A stretch of 64,000 nucleotides of DNA from assembly GCA_034509495.1 (NCBI GenBank), contig CM067504.1, positions 5,900,442 through 5,964,441 of the forward strand, given 5' to 3'. How positions within the stretch are numbered: the first letter of the stretch is position 1; each line of letters opens with the position of its first letter. A model generated the notes under the pieces. That model saw only the letters and a program-made list of their open reading frames with translations. It did no database searches and was not told where the DNA came from. Below, piece after piece: positions 1 through 12,854 of this stretch. Source of the DNA: Acestrorhynchus altus. Its lineage: Eukaryota > Chordata > Actinopteri > Characiformes > Acestrorhynchidae. The translations under genes and the position numbers were made by a program.

Positions 1-1365
1 TGTTGTCAGTTCATATGCACCACAGGTTGGTTGTCAGTTAGAGGAGAAAGATGAATTTTGGAGTATGATGGATGAAGTGGTAGAAGGTGACCCTAGAGAG
101 GAGAGATTGGTGATTGGCTCAGACTTCAATGGACATGTTGGTGAAGGGAACAGAGGGGATGAAGAGGTTCTGGGTATGTATGGTGTGAAAGACAGAAATG
201 CAGAAGGTCAGATGGTTGTAGATCTTGCAAAGAGAATGGAAATGGCTTGGTGAATGCATATTTTCAGAAAAGTGAGGAACACAGGGTGACATACAAGAGT
301 GGAGGAAGGTGAACACAGGTAGATCATATCCTTAGCAGGAGATGCCACCTAAAAGAAATTGGAGATTGTAAAGTGGTGCCACAGAAAACTGTAGGAAAGC
401 AGCATAGGGTGGTTGTCTGTAAAATGAGATTAGAAACAAAGAAGAGGAAGAGAGTGAAGACAGAGCCAAAGATTAGATGGTGGAAGCTGAAAGACGATGG
501 TTGCAAGCAGTTCAGGGAAAATTTCAACAGGTCCTTGGGGGCAGTGAGGAGCTACATGAGGACTGGGAAAGTACAGCTAAGGTGGTGAGAGACACTGGCA
601 AGAATGTGTTGGGTGTTTTGTCTGGTCAGAGGAAAGAAGACCAGCAAAGTTGGTGGTGAACTGAGGATGTCCAGGAGAATATTCAGAAGACAGATATGAA
701 AAAGTGGGATAACCAGAGAGAGGAAGGAGGTAGGCAGAACCTTTAGGCAGGTGGAAGGTGAAGATGCAAGGAGTAGAGGTTGTAAAGGTAGATGACTTCA
801 AATATCATGGGTCAACCATACAGAGCGATGGACATTGCAGAAAAGAGGTGAAGAAGAGGGTGCAGGCAGGATGGAGTGGGTGGAGACAGGTGTCAGGGCT
901 GATGTGTGACAGAAGGATAGCAGCAAGAGTGAAAGGGAAGGTTTACAAGACAGTAGTGAGACCTGCTAAGGTTTGGAGACTGTGGCCCTGTCTGAAAGAC
1001 AGGAGGCTGAGCTGGAGGTGGTGGTGATGAAGATGCTGAGATTTTTGTTGAGAGTGACGAGGATGGACAAGATTAGAAATGAGCAGATCAGAGGGACAGT
1101 GAAGGTGGAGCAGTTTAGCAATAAAGGCCAGGTTGAGATGGTTTGGACATGTGTTGAGGAAGAATAGTGGATATATTGGACAAAGAATGTTGGAGATGGA
1201 GCTGCCGGTCAGAAGGAGAAGAGGAAAACCTCAGGTTTATGGATGTAGTGAAGGTGGACATGGAGATGTTTGGTGTAACAGTAGAGGAGGCAGGGGATAG
1301 GGCAAGATAGAGGCAGATGATCCGCTGTGGCGACCCCTAAAGGGAGCAGCCGAAAGAAGACGATA
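1..1365 (+). mobile_element. RTE-clade non-LTR retrotransposon remnant, RT core deleted
   Basis: The + strand carries fragments of an endonuclease-reverse transcriptase polyprotein. At 65-420 is endonuclease-like sequence (SDFNGHVGEGNRGDEEVLG), the type often annotated in fish as craniofacial development protein 2-like. At 470-735 is the linker (EELHEDWEST, KNVLGVLSGQRKED). At 758-1330 is the RT C-terminal part (DDFKYHGSTIQSDG, KKRVQAGWSGWRQVSG, ETVALSERQEAELE). The palm region with the catalytic aspartates is absent: linker and C-terminal part are joined at about 735-757. The 3' end, GTGGCGACCCCTAAAGGGAGC followed by an AAGAAG-like tail, is the usual terminus of this family. Several frameshifts and stops show it is dead. 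It runs beyond position 1, so its 5' limit is unknown. Confidence 0.85.
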
Positions 1366-4300
1366 TGTCTCAGGATGTCAAGCCTATCCATGTTGCTAAA
1401 TCTAATGGTCTTCCTTTGCTGCCAGCTTCAAAGAATATCTCTGCTCTTCTCAACATATTTTTAGCTGTAAAAAATAAAGAAGTTTCATCAATTTATTTTT
1501 AGTTTCCATAAAATATATACGTTCATGTCAAAGCCTGAGGTTAGGCTTAAGTTGTTGTAGCTGAAGGTCATGAGCCCATCAGATCCTCCTGCCCTTGCAT
1601 TTAGTACAGTGACATTGAGGGCAGCTGTTCCAGTGGTGAGGTGCCCGCTCCTGTGCCCACTCTGAACAGATGCCTGTTCTCCTCAGTGCCAGCCTTGCCC
1701 AGAGGGACCAATTAGAGCTTACAGCAGCTGCTGGCACCAAGTCCAGTCGGAATGGAAAAGGAGGCGCAAGGAGCTAGTGCCGGATGGAAGGAGAGAGGGA
1801 CAAATCTGTGTGTTCTCTGTCTTCAGAACACCTGCCTTTCTTCAAAGGCTCGGGTCCGTTGACTTGTCTTAACGCTTGCTGTCAGATAAATTAGCACGGA
1901 GTCCTAGAACATGCGGCTCCTACCAGACCTGACCTCACCCCTGTGAACTGCAGTTCAGACGGAGCTCTCCTGTGCATGCCTCCTCCAATTTCCTGCACCC
2001 CAGGCCTGATATTTGCAGGGAGGAGGTAAAGGGCAAGGCTGTTGCTTTGTTTGACTTTTGAGCACAAACTTAGTTTACACTCCCCACCTCACATGATGCT
2101 GGAGGAAGTGAGAAGGTCTGTGGACAGATAATTGAGCTCCAGCTATAAAATGCAACAGGGTCTAGCTTTCTTTCTAAAGTTGGATTGTATGAAATATGAT
2201 GGTGTTTCTTTATTATATAGAAATTGGTGTGCTTCTTCTAGAACACCAAACAACTGGTATCATAAAGACAGATTTAGATAGGTGGGAGGAGGATTTAGTT
2301 ACTGCATGAACTGCATGGTAACAAGTTGTCGATTGGTCCTTTTTTCCAATATCGTAATTTATTTTCTATAAAGTTTTGAATGTTAATTCTTGTCTTGAAA
2401 ACCACTGTTCATGTTCAGTTTCTCCATTAAATCTTCTGTTCTGTGAGCTTTGTTCAATGTTAAAGCCTGAAACCCCCTCTCAATTTAAGAGATTCTAATT
2501 CAGAAATCAAAAATAAACAAAATGTTCATCTTCATGCCATGCCTACCACACTACACACTTTTTTTTTTATCTTTCCACCATAAATCCAAATATACAAGGA
2601 AATACTAGCATTTTATCTTGCGATTAATCATGAATAATGATTGCTGTGATGAATGTGATTAAACACTCATTTTTTTTCCAGTCATCTCAAAACATACCTG
2701 TTTAAATATAAGGAAAACTAATCCCAGCTACGACTAACTAAACACCAAGGCCACACACACAGTGGCCAGTCCCGGGTTTTATCTGACCCGGAGACTCCTA
2801 GGTGTCCTTTATGGTAGACAGGTGGTTGACAGATGAACAGTGTGTAAGGCCGTGTGAAAGTGTGTTCAGCTCTTAGTGGACACATGAAGCCCAGACTGTT
2901 TGAGTGGACTTTAAAGGAAACACTAGCCAAAATGAAATAAATCCAGTCAGGACTGGTTGATTTCTGATGGATTTCCAGTGTTTTGTTGACATTTGTGTGT
3001 TGGGTATTGAAGAGAAACTGCATTGTTAGATACTTAATTATAATACATTTCTCAAATGTACACAAATTCTTTCCAAACTCAGGAGCTGAGGCGCAGTGTG
3101 GTGCTAAATCAAAATGTATAATCAAAATCCCTTTAATGTATATTGAAGTATTATTGAGATATTCAAGTACACGTGTGTTTTCGTCATACATTCTTGTGTT
3201 TATTCACACTCCTATTTCCTACACATCAGCATGACCTCAGCATGACTGTGGGTTTGCCCTCTCGCTCCCTCACTCCCTCACTCTCTCACTCTCGTTCTCA
3301 CTGTCTCTCCCTCCCTTTTTTGTCACCTACCGTTGCCAGGAAAAAATAAATGAGCCCTGTGGATTTCTGCATTGATAATGATCAGACCTTATTGTTATTA
3401 ATAAAGTCACAGTTATAAACAAACATAATGTAACGAAACACAAAAAACAGTTGTAGTGTTTTTCTTGTTCATTGCGTTCAGCGAGTAAATATCCACGCTG
3501 TTGACAAAAACGTAAGTGAACCCTTGAGTGTAATAGCATTTCCTATTGCTGGGAATAATATTTGCTCTTTGTTCACCATTCACCCTTCCAAAAATAACCA
3601 CAGAGTGTTCACTCTGGGAGGCCCTCTCTTAAATCACACCTTCTCCACTATGTAGTGCACTCTGTAGGTTGTCAAATAGCAGCACCTCCACCTAAACAGG
3701 ACACGATCTGTCTCCTCTAAAGTCACTTAAATTCATCAGTGAGACAGCTCTCCATTCAACATGCTGTCACTGTTTAAACATTTTTGTGTTGTTTTTAAGT
3801 AGTGTGCTGTGTAGGGAGCATTGTGTAATTTGTTCTTAGAAAGAGTAGTACTTCTGCACAAAGCTCCTAGCTGGTTTTAGAGACACAGCCCCACAATAGG
3901 TAAAATTTAAACTTTGTTTTACATTTGAAGCAGTATGGCTTTTTGTTTGTTTGTTAGTTTTTTGCATTGACAACTCACTAAAATTCTAGAAAAAATCACT
4001 GAGTTTTGTGTGAATGGAAGATTGCGCGAATATTACTAATTTTGATCTTATTTATTTGCATTACTTTCTGTGTATAATTCCATTAAGTTTTGTTTTTTTT
4101 GCCATTTGTTGAATGTATTGTAGTAATTTTTTGTTGTTACTCTACCTTTTTTCACCTCTTTCAGGATTGCCCATTATGCTCTTTAAGTCATCTTTCTAGG
4201 ACACCCATTCCTAAGGAGAGTAGCAGTAGACAGTGTGTCTAACCATGTATTGATGCACACTCAGGTCTTGAGCAATGCCTCTGCAGCCTTTTCCAGCTTT

Positions 4301-5180
4301 ATGTCTCTATCAGGCATCTTTTGATGTCTTCTGAATGTTGCTTGCATTGAGGCACGGCTCACACTAAGTAGTCTTTGGGAAGAACAGATCTGAAGAACGC
4401 ACACTGCCAGTATGATCTGCTTAACTTTTACCAGTAAGGAGAGTTTATTTCACTTACTTTTTCTAGCCTGCAGTAGGGGTGTTTGTTTACTTTATGTGCT
4501 CAATAAAAGACATGGCCAATACAACAATTTTTGTTATTGTCTAATTAAATTGTTTGTCTGTATTTGGGACTTTGATGCCAGACCACGTTTTCATAGTAAT
4601 CAGTGCAGACAGCCCAGTAATTCCCAAAGGTCCACTTCCATTTTCTTGCAAGTGTACAAATACACATATTTATACATGCATCTCCTGATCTCTCATGGGA
4701 TCTTTTATTGTGTGATTGCTCACAGCTCTAAGGTGTGATGGGAAGTGTAGAGAACCAGATCCTGTGGGCGGGATGTTCTGGATTACAGGGCTCAAAGCAC
4801 TTAACCTTCATGTGTCACTCTTTGCCACGTGCACATGCCACAAAGACACAACATACTTGAATGAACTTTGCATGAACTGACACAAATACTGACCTTGGTA
4901 GAAAACCCTGTGATATTCCTGTTGTTGCTTCCATCATTCAGGATGATGTTGATTTCAGTGGGTGATCTTTTCTAGTCACGTCGCATCCTTTTAGTGTCGG
5001 GTGACATCAATCAGCTTAACCATAAATATCATCGTAGATGCTGTTATCCTGGTTTTCTTAGCATTCTCCAATCTACTTACATATGTATTTGTTTTATAAA
5101 AGGGTTAATCCATCATCTTGGAATTGCACTAAAGGTTACCAGGAACGATAAATTATAAAAAAAAAATAGACTTATATGAG
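1366..5180. other. Probable zc3h3 upstream intron, no gene recognised
   Basis: AT-rich sequence with no exon that fits the zc3h3 frame and no complete repeat. A CT-rich run (CCCTCACTCCCTCACTCTC) occurs at 3258-3312. The 157-codon minus-strand open frame at 2718-3191 has no recognisable domain and is judged chance. Confidence 0.5.
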
Positions 5181-5615
5181 CAATGTTTATTGATCTAGAA
5201 ATACATAAGTAGTGTCGTTCATTGTGCAGTTGAATATAACACAACATGGAGTTGTAGTGGTTCCTAATTGTATCCTCTGATAATCCATCCCATGCTGCTT
5301 GAATGTTCTCACTCTGTTCCTGCAGATTGTGCAGTAGGGGTGGAGTGTTGATGGTGTGTTGTCCGGTTGGAATAACGCACTGGAGTGTGTGTTAAGAAAA
5401 GGTAGGACCTCATTAACGTAACATTGGCCTGTCAAAGTGCCTGTTAGGGAGACCAAAGGTGATGTGGCATTGTACAAAATTGACTCCACACCGTGACACC
5501 AGGCAAACCGTGGACCCTGGTGCTGGACACGGTGCCTCCACCTGCCGCCGGATTCACTGGTCACCACCACCAAGACAAAAGTGGAACTTCATTGCAGTCA
5601 TGCGTTGGCCCTAAA
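5180..5615 (-). mobile_element. Tc1/mariner-like transposon remnant (family A)
   Basis: On the minus strand, transposase-like fragments are visible: HGVESILYNATSPLVSLTGTL, then GQCYVNEVLPFLNTHSSALF and QPDN, equivalent to the middle of a DD34E transposase (second catalytic Asp region). The + strand shares long stretches (for example GAATGTTCTCACTCTGTTCCTGC and AACGTAACATTGG) with copies near 19.7, 44.2, 53.1 and 55.2 kb. Frameshifts and gaps show it is inactive. Confidence 0.75.
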
Positions 5616-8300
5616 ATGAATAATAGTTTTGAAAAGGACTCTTAATTAGGCTACATTAGTCAAGATTAGACTTGATTTGTAAAATAATGCCAATAATCGT
5701 CCTGTAATCTCCAAACCTTTGTTCAATCCTTTTTGGTTGCACATCATAAATTATTCTCTGCAGTATGCATGCTTACAGTCAATGTGTGCATGTCTGCAGT
5801 TCATGTATTGCCTTTTGAGGACAAGGTAAGGCTGAAGGTTAAAGGAACTGCTTTACTTCTCATCTCTTATTCATGTTCAGAAAGCCATCACTTGAAGGTA
5901 AACACAGCGGTGAATAAAGGAGGCAGTGCAATTTCTGATTCCACTTCCTGCACTTCCGCTGCTGTCTCTAACTGCCTCTGACAGACACCGAGTCTGCTTA
6001 TAGGGGGAAGCCCGTACCTATGGATCATGTATAGTATGTCTGAAACAAGAGTGGACAAAGTACTCCTGCTCTTGAGTACAATATTACTTGATTTATTTGA
6101 GTAGACGTTCTCTTTCTATTAAAAATAGTTCAGTATGTTTAAGTATGAAAAGTGCCTTTTGCCTTTAATGTACTTCTGTGTCACAAGTAAAAGAGTTAAG
6201 TCAAGTTTCTTTTATTACCACATGGAAAAGCTGGTGGAATTATTCTCAGGACTGATGCAGTCACATAGAACATCATTATGAACATAAGACAACACCATTA
6301 CATTCTGTACCCATTACGGGAATCAGCTTTTTTCCAGTTGGTGTGTATTTATCAATTTTGGGGGGAAAAAAACTATGATTAAGGCATTCTGTCCTGCCCC
6401 ATAATTACCTATACGCTCTACCAGAAGGGGGACACTGAGAAAGACTGGTGAGCTGGACGGTCTGTAATGATCTTGGTTGCTTGTGAAATGGTACACTGTG
6501 TGTGTATGAGATCCAAGGAAGGGTAGTGACAAAATACCAGTAGATCCTGTCTAACTATGGGTTTTCTGAGTGGGCAGGTTTTTACTAATATATACACAAA
6601 AGAATTTCAAGGCTCCAGTTATCGTGATTGGTTGGTCATTGATTAAGACTGATTTTATTCTGAAGTCACTAATCATTTCAGCAGACTTTCATTCAAGATC
6701 AGATCATTTTCTGTTACTGTGTATTAAACCTAAGATGGGAAAATCAGTATTTAGGGTTGGGGTTTAGTGAATAGTGCAGTTTAAAGGCGCATCACGTACA
6801 TTAGTGAAGTATGTTTACTTCATTGCTGTCCACCACTGGTCTGAGAGGTGTCTCAAGTGATAGGGACTGATTAAAGTACCATTGAGTAATCTCAGGATAT
6901 TTATTTGTGATTTATTTGTGAAGATATTAGAAAAGTAAGAACTAAAAAAAAGTTATAATCTAAGATTATAAATAAATAAATACTGGTGGGAATATCTGCA
7001 GCCATGTCCACTGAGGGACAAAAGACTGTGGTCGTTTCCCTAATAGACATAACCATGCAGCAAGATGTTTTGCGACTCAGTCCACCCCAGGGGGAGTGTT
7101 GTACCATGCATACACTCTATAATTTGAATATCTTTAAAAAGTAATTAATACAAATACATTTGATAATTTTCTGGTGTTTTTAAAGGACCATTCTAGCTTG
7201 TTTATTACTGAGTCTAAAAACAAATCCAGTTTAAATTAGATATCATATCACCCAGATTTCTTGTATTTTATATATTTGTCCTTAAGGTCCATGTACAACA
7301 GCTTTAAATTTCACATGACCTTTTTACAAACTCTCTTTATCCATAGATATTTGTAACGCTGCATTTATTCTGGGGATTAAAGGAAGTAAGTTAAACAGGA
7401 GGAGATGTCAATAAGTTGGGTCTTGTTTCATCTTGTGATATCACAGGAGCTGTTTTGCAGCATAGTTATTAAATACTAAGCTGCAGAGAGTTAAACTCTT
7501 CCTGTACGACAGCAGCCGCAGAACATAGCATGGAAACAGGCTCAAAGAATAGAAAGTGGATCCGGTTTAATATAGCCCACACACAGTTCATAAACTTATG
7601 GCTGGATTGACTCTGACCCTGATCCCCTAGATAAGAACGGCCCGCTAATTAATAGCCCTGCTAAATTAGAAGACCATACAACTCTCTCCTTGACTGTTTG
7701 GCTTCTGTGAAATATAGCTTGGTAAAGTGGGATAATGTTGTGGATGGACCCGTAGGGATATTGCTGAGATCGCTCCTAGGGGCCCCAACTGTGGAAATTG
7801 TAGCAGGCCAGTATGTGTTGCTTCGGTGTTTGTTTCCATGACTATTGCACCATAGTGATGACTGACAAGTCCAAGCTTGGGTTGTTTAACATCACAGATC
7901 CTGCTGTCGATCCAGCACTGGACAAGTGGGGCGCTTCTGGGGCCCTTGTAGCACTCCTCCATCTCTCATCCCTCCTTCATTAGCCCTCTACTCAGTCCGT
8001 CAGCGCTCTTACTATCTGTCCATCAGCATCAGCAGGCCCTCGGAGCGCAGGGCATGTCTCCCGTGGCAGTTTTGAGGAACCTCTCAAGGTCATGTTGCTT
8101 TACCCTCCAGAGTGCTGCATACTAGCTTTCCAGTTCTTCTGCACTGTATCTTCTGACATTCTACTTATCACAAAAGACAACTTTTACAAATATATATATA
8201 TATGAATGAATGAAGGAATGAATGAAAAGCAAAAAATTTGGGTTCTCTAAACATGGCAAAGATTTTTCATGACATCATTTCAGAACCTCCGTAGCAAATC
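5616..8300. other. Intronic sequence, no gene recognised
   Basis: AT-rich, without a supported exon. A short TA run and GAAT repeats lie at 8190-8228. Open frames here (for example 7666-7962 minus) lack domain features. Confidence 0.45.
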
Positions 8301-8309
8301 AGGCTTGAG

Positions 8310-8900
8310 GATGAGGAGTGTCACCAACGAACACTCTTTCTCTCACCAAACATGGACTCCTCGAAACAACGGTTTCAGGTCTGACAGTGGAAGTAATCAA
8401 TGTCCACGAGGTATGGAAAAGCTATAAAAAGATAGCCAAGCATTTTCAGCTTGCGTTTTCTACAGTATGCACTGCCATTAAGAAATGGAACTGTCGAGGT
8501 CTGCTGGGACTACTTGTATACTGGTAAGGCAGGGAGTCAACACTCCCCCATTTGACTGCCAAGAACCTGCTTGAATTTTTTGCTGAGTCAAGAGAGTGAG
8601 GCAGAGTTGTTTGCAGAAATCTGATTTTTTTTTTTTTTTCCCAGTCATAAGAAGGATCACAAAACTCTACGTAAAGCATTGTGGGGTGGATCTATGTTTT
8701 GGGGGTTTGTTGCAGCCGACAAATATGCTTTATGTCACAACAACTGTGCATTTCTGCATAATGAGCAACAAAAGCTAAAATGTGTCAAGAAAATGTGTTA
8801 TCTGACCAAGGGTGCCCAGGCATTGTGGAAAGGCAATCACGAACCAGACCCCAGAATTCAAAACCGTTGTTTTTAATAGAGGTATGCATACCGTAGACAG
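8310..8900 (+). mobile_element. Tc1-like transposon remnant, sense orientation
   Basis: The + strand encodes a helix-turn-helix-like piece, WKSYKKIAKHFQLAFSTV then CTAIKKWN, typical of the Tc1 transposase DNA-binding domain, and further on KHCGG and SMFWGFVAAD, equivalent to the KHGGGSIMFWG stretch of the catalytic domain. The pieces lie in different frames and the catalytic Asp/Glu triad cannot be assembled. This is one of the few Tc1 pieces in the window parallel to zc3h3. Confidence 0.7.
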
Positions 8901-11660
8901 AGCACTGTCCAATCCTCAGCCTGTTCCGGTGTTCCAAGCAGGAGCTTTCAATATTACATTCAATTAAATACCAAAACAATAACATAAATGGATGATATAT
9001 GATTTTTGATTTATGATTTTTAACGTCTTTAATATAGACAGATCTTCCGTCACCTCACTTTATGTAGTGAACCTTTACAACACAAGCTTCCTTTGACCTC
9101 TTGTATGTTTTAGTTAGAAATGATCAATGATCAAGGACTTATGATCGTGATTATGATAAAAAAAGAGTATTAAACTTGAATGTAAGCATGTCAATTTGAA
9201 AAGGAGTTCACATATTAAATATTTCCAACATAGTATTTCTGTTGGTACTCTCACTTTGGTGCTTTATTACATGCTGAGGTGCGACGTGTCCAGTGCTTAA
9301 CAGACTGAATATTGTTGAAGACTTCTGAAACACGATAGCTAAACTGTGACAGCTATACCTTCCTCTCTAATCTATATTTATGTCATTACAATTTAGTGTA
9401 TAAATTACTATGTATCACTTGTTGCAAAGCAATTAGTGCCTGGTAACGTATTTGTTCAATTACACTGGAGACCTTAATTATGCTACACTGCCTGGTGTTT
9501 CCTGGCAGAGAGTCCCTGCTGTGGTTATGGTACACCATGGCATGTTGATGTAATTGCAGTACAACACCATTTGGCGTTGAGAATGGCGGTCAAACAGCTG
9601 CCCCATAACATGGGACTCAGGAGCCATATTTAGAATATGAATCCAATTGTGCAACACTGTTGGCATCCAGTTTGTGGTGGGATCAAAAAAAAAAAATCCA
9701 AACAAAGCTGTCAGGGCTGGAGCCAAAACAAGCTGTCTGAATACTTCCTCCATAATTTCTGGCTGTGCTATTAAGAAAGTCCCTCTCTGGAGCTTTTCCA
9801 TACTCTAAGCACATTTGCGTCGTTGTTTTGCTTGTTAGGTTCCGCCCTGCATTGGTAATGTTATTTTGACCAATGCCAGGCGTTGCTGCTTTAGCTGAGG
9901 AAATGCTTAATCGCAGTGCTGCTGCCCCAGTGGGAATCAGAAGATGAGTCCCAGGGGGATTGTAGCAGGAGTAGGGGGTCTCTCGCTGTCAATAATAAGA
10001 TTAATGATGTGACAGAGATGCCAGAGTAAAGAATGGGAGTGCAGTTAGCTGGAATTAGTTGTCAAATTTGGAGAGGGGATCAGAGTAGGCGAGATAACAT
10101 GGCTTGATAATCCCTAAGCGGATACCTCTTCTGCTGGGTGTCACTGCTGCCCTGTCATAGTTAAGATGGAAGCTAGAGAACATTTCCGTAAGGAATGAAA
10201 CGGCAGTAAGTGTTTAAATGGCTTTATCCCTGTTGACTGGGCAAAGACAGGAGAAAGTTACCAGTGCCACTTATTTGAAATCTTGGGGTGGGCAATAATG
10301 TAAAATGATACTTTTAGACAACTTCATGAGGTTTGCTTAGAAATTGAAATTCCTAAAGGAAAAAAAAAAACAATATTACAATTCCTTTATATAATTGAAA
10401 TTAGAGATGCCACTATACCACTTCTTCTGTTACAATGTGAAGGTCAGCCAATACTGACCCTGATCTTCAGGCTTAAACTACTCAAATCACTTTGCTATAC
10501 TGATTAACAGATCAGTGCCATCTCTAATTTAAATAACAGAGATCAGGAGAACAGAGAAATCCATCTCCTGCTGGAAGTATAACATAATGCCAAAATCGGC
10601 TAATATTCGGTCAGTTCCTTGTTGCTTTACTGTTTAAATATGACAGAATCTTAACTCTACAATTCTTTCAGAGGCTCATTTATAGTTCTCTTAGGTATGT
10701 AAATGAATATGTCTATTTTAAAGAATGCATTCGGCATTCTTGTTTATCGTATGGGTGGGTGATATATTGATATTTATAATGATCTATATATTGATTTCAG
10801 GATATAAACAGTGTGGGATATAGACTGAGATGATATAAGATTAAGTCATGTGTTTAAAGTTTTCTGTTTCAGTCTTGTGTAAACTTTTTTTTCTGCTTGC
10901 TCGTTCTGCTCTCCTGCCCTCAGTTTCTTCTCTACTCAGCTTCCCTCCACCCTCATTCACACTCTCACTTACACACTATGGAGGGACATAAGACTTGGTG
11001 TACATAAAGAAGAAATGAAGATTAAAATTTCAGTATGTTTAAATGTAGTTAAAAAGATGGATTTCATGGGGTGTCCAACATTTTTCCATTGTATTTTTCA
11101 CGTTTTATATATATATATAGTCTCTGGTTTCCAGTTGTACTACTGCATTTTGTCCATATCCTTATGTTTACAGAGAAAGTGCACAAATACAGAACACAGT
11201 ACAGACAGAAGGCTCAATCTGTGTTTAGTGTTGAGCATAAATGAGCATTAAGGCCACATTCACACAACAGTGGTACAAAAAGTGTTTTTTAATTTAAATT
11301 TTTTCAAATATTCATATCCAGCATTCATTTGATATGGATGTTCAGACTGAGTTGCATTGTCAGACGTATTTATCAGATTTCAGATGAGACTTTAATGAAA
11401 AATGTAACCAGCTGTACTGTCAGAACTGGTGTTTGCTCGGAAAAGCATATTGTAATTTTACTTTATTGCAGTTACAGTGTATCGTCATAATGCCCACCAG
11501 TGTTTAACTTGCGAAATAAATAATTTAGCAGAGTATTTGACCGTTGAACATTCATTGCCAGCAAATGAAGAAACTTTGAGTACTGCTGCTTTTAGAACAA
11601 AACCTCAGCTCTCCAATAAATTAACTTTTATGAACAAATACTGAAGTTTTAAAATGAAAG
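8901..11660. other. Intronic sequence, no gene recognised
   Basis: Nothing coding is supported. A fragment at 10750-10850 (GGGTGGGTGATATATTGATA) resembles the GGCTGGGTGATATGG-type interspersed repeat seen at 22080. The region around 9840-10140 is of more even base composition and unrepeated. Confidence 0.4.
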
Positions 11661-11669
11661 ACCACATTT

Positions 11670-12170
11670 TGAACAGCTAAACCAAAACCAAGACTTCTGG
11701 AACAATGTTCTTTGCACAGATGAATTTTTGTGAGTCTTGTATTTGTGTTTTTTATTTTGGACAGTAAATCAAAAACCTACCGTCAAAATCAGATATGTTT
11801 GGTCTCTTTCTAATGTTAGAAGAATGTACTTTGACATCAGCAGTTGTAGGAGTTACCAGTAGATCCCAGAATAATACTTTAGGATTGTTGGAGACTTCTT
11901 TTACTCCTGTTGTGGTCTGTTCTTTTTACCGACCGTAAGCTTTCTAAATGTTTTGAGATCTTCTTAAATCTCTTTCCAGACTGGAAATGTACAACCTTCT
12001 TTCTGAAGGCCTCAGAGAGCTCTTTGGATCTCATCATGGTGATACCACTCACTTTGAAAATCAAGAGCAAACCAAACTAATGTCTGAAGTTTAAAAAAGA
12101 CCACCTTCTCCAAAGTCTTAAAAATCAAAGGTTTTCATGGGGTGTTTAATTTTTTTTAGAGTTTATCCAG
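11670..12170 (-). mobile_element. Tc1-like transposon remnant, N-terminal part of transposase
   Basis: The minus strand at 11879-12070 reads MMRSKELSEAFRKKVVHFQS then GKRFKKISKHLE, which corresponds to the start of a Tc1 transposase (SKELS..R..IV..H..G..YK.ISK.L) with its helix-turn-helix. The catalytic part is absent. Confidence 0.7.
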
Positions 12171-12821
12171 TGCATTTTCAAATGATTTTTCAAACAGAAA
12201 TGCAAGGTTTTGTTCTTATAATAACAGGGTTTCACTGTGAAATTTTCTTGACAAATGCAAGCAAGTATGTTAATAGATGCTTTTGTTTAAGGCCATTTAA
12301 ACAGCTGCCGCTGTTTTCAGGAAAGAATACATATCGTTTGACTCTTTTCCTCTTGTACTATGAACAGCCATACAGCTCTAACTTCCTCCTGTAGCAGTGC
12401 CACAGGGACATTACTACCGCCAGCAGAGACCCAGGCAGAAAAATAACATGGGAACCTGTCAGAAAAATGAGCGTGCGTGTGTGACGGAGAGGGATAGATA
12501 AAGGTGGGAGCGCGCACCGCTGGCTGGAGCTGGAGTGAGTTGAGTAAATAATCGGTGGTGTGTTTCGGCGCGGGCGCAGGGCTGGGGTGTCAGCGGGCGA
12601 TGGATGAGTCCCCAGGCCTGATTGTAAAGCCCAGCAGGTTGTGTTGGTTGAGTGAGTCTGCACCGAGTGGGGTCTCAATCTTCCCCTTAATAGGCCACTG
12701 ACAGATCCCTGCCACACACACACTCGCACACACTTACAAGCACACACATAAATAAAAAGGGTCCTGACAGGGACTACTGCCTTGGTTTTGGCACATACTG
12801 CTCAACACAGGCCACACACTT

Positions 12822-12854
<33 letters not shown>

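Noticed and set aside
2718..3191. 157-codon open frame on the minus strand
   Set aside because: No domain, no homologous look, biased by chance lack of stops; inside a probable intron.
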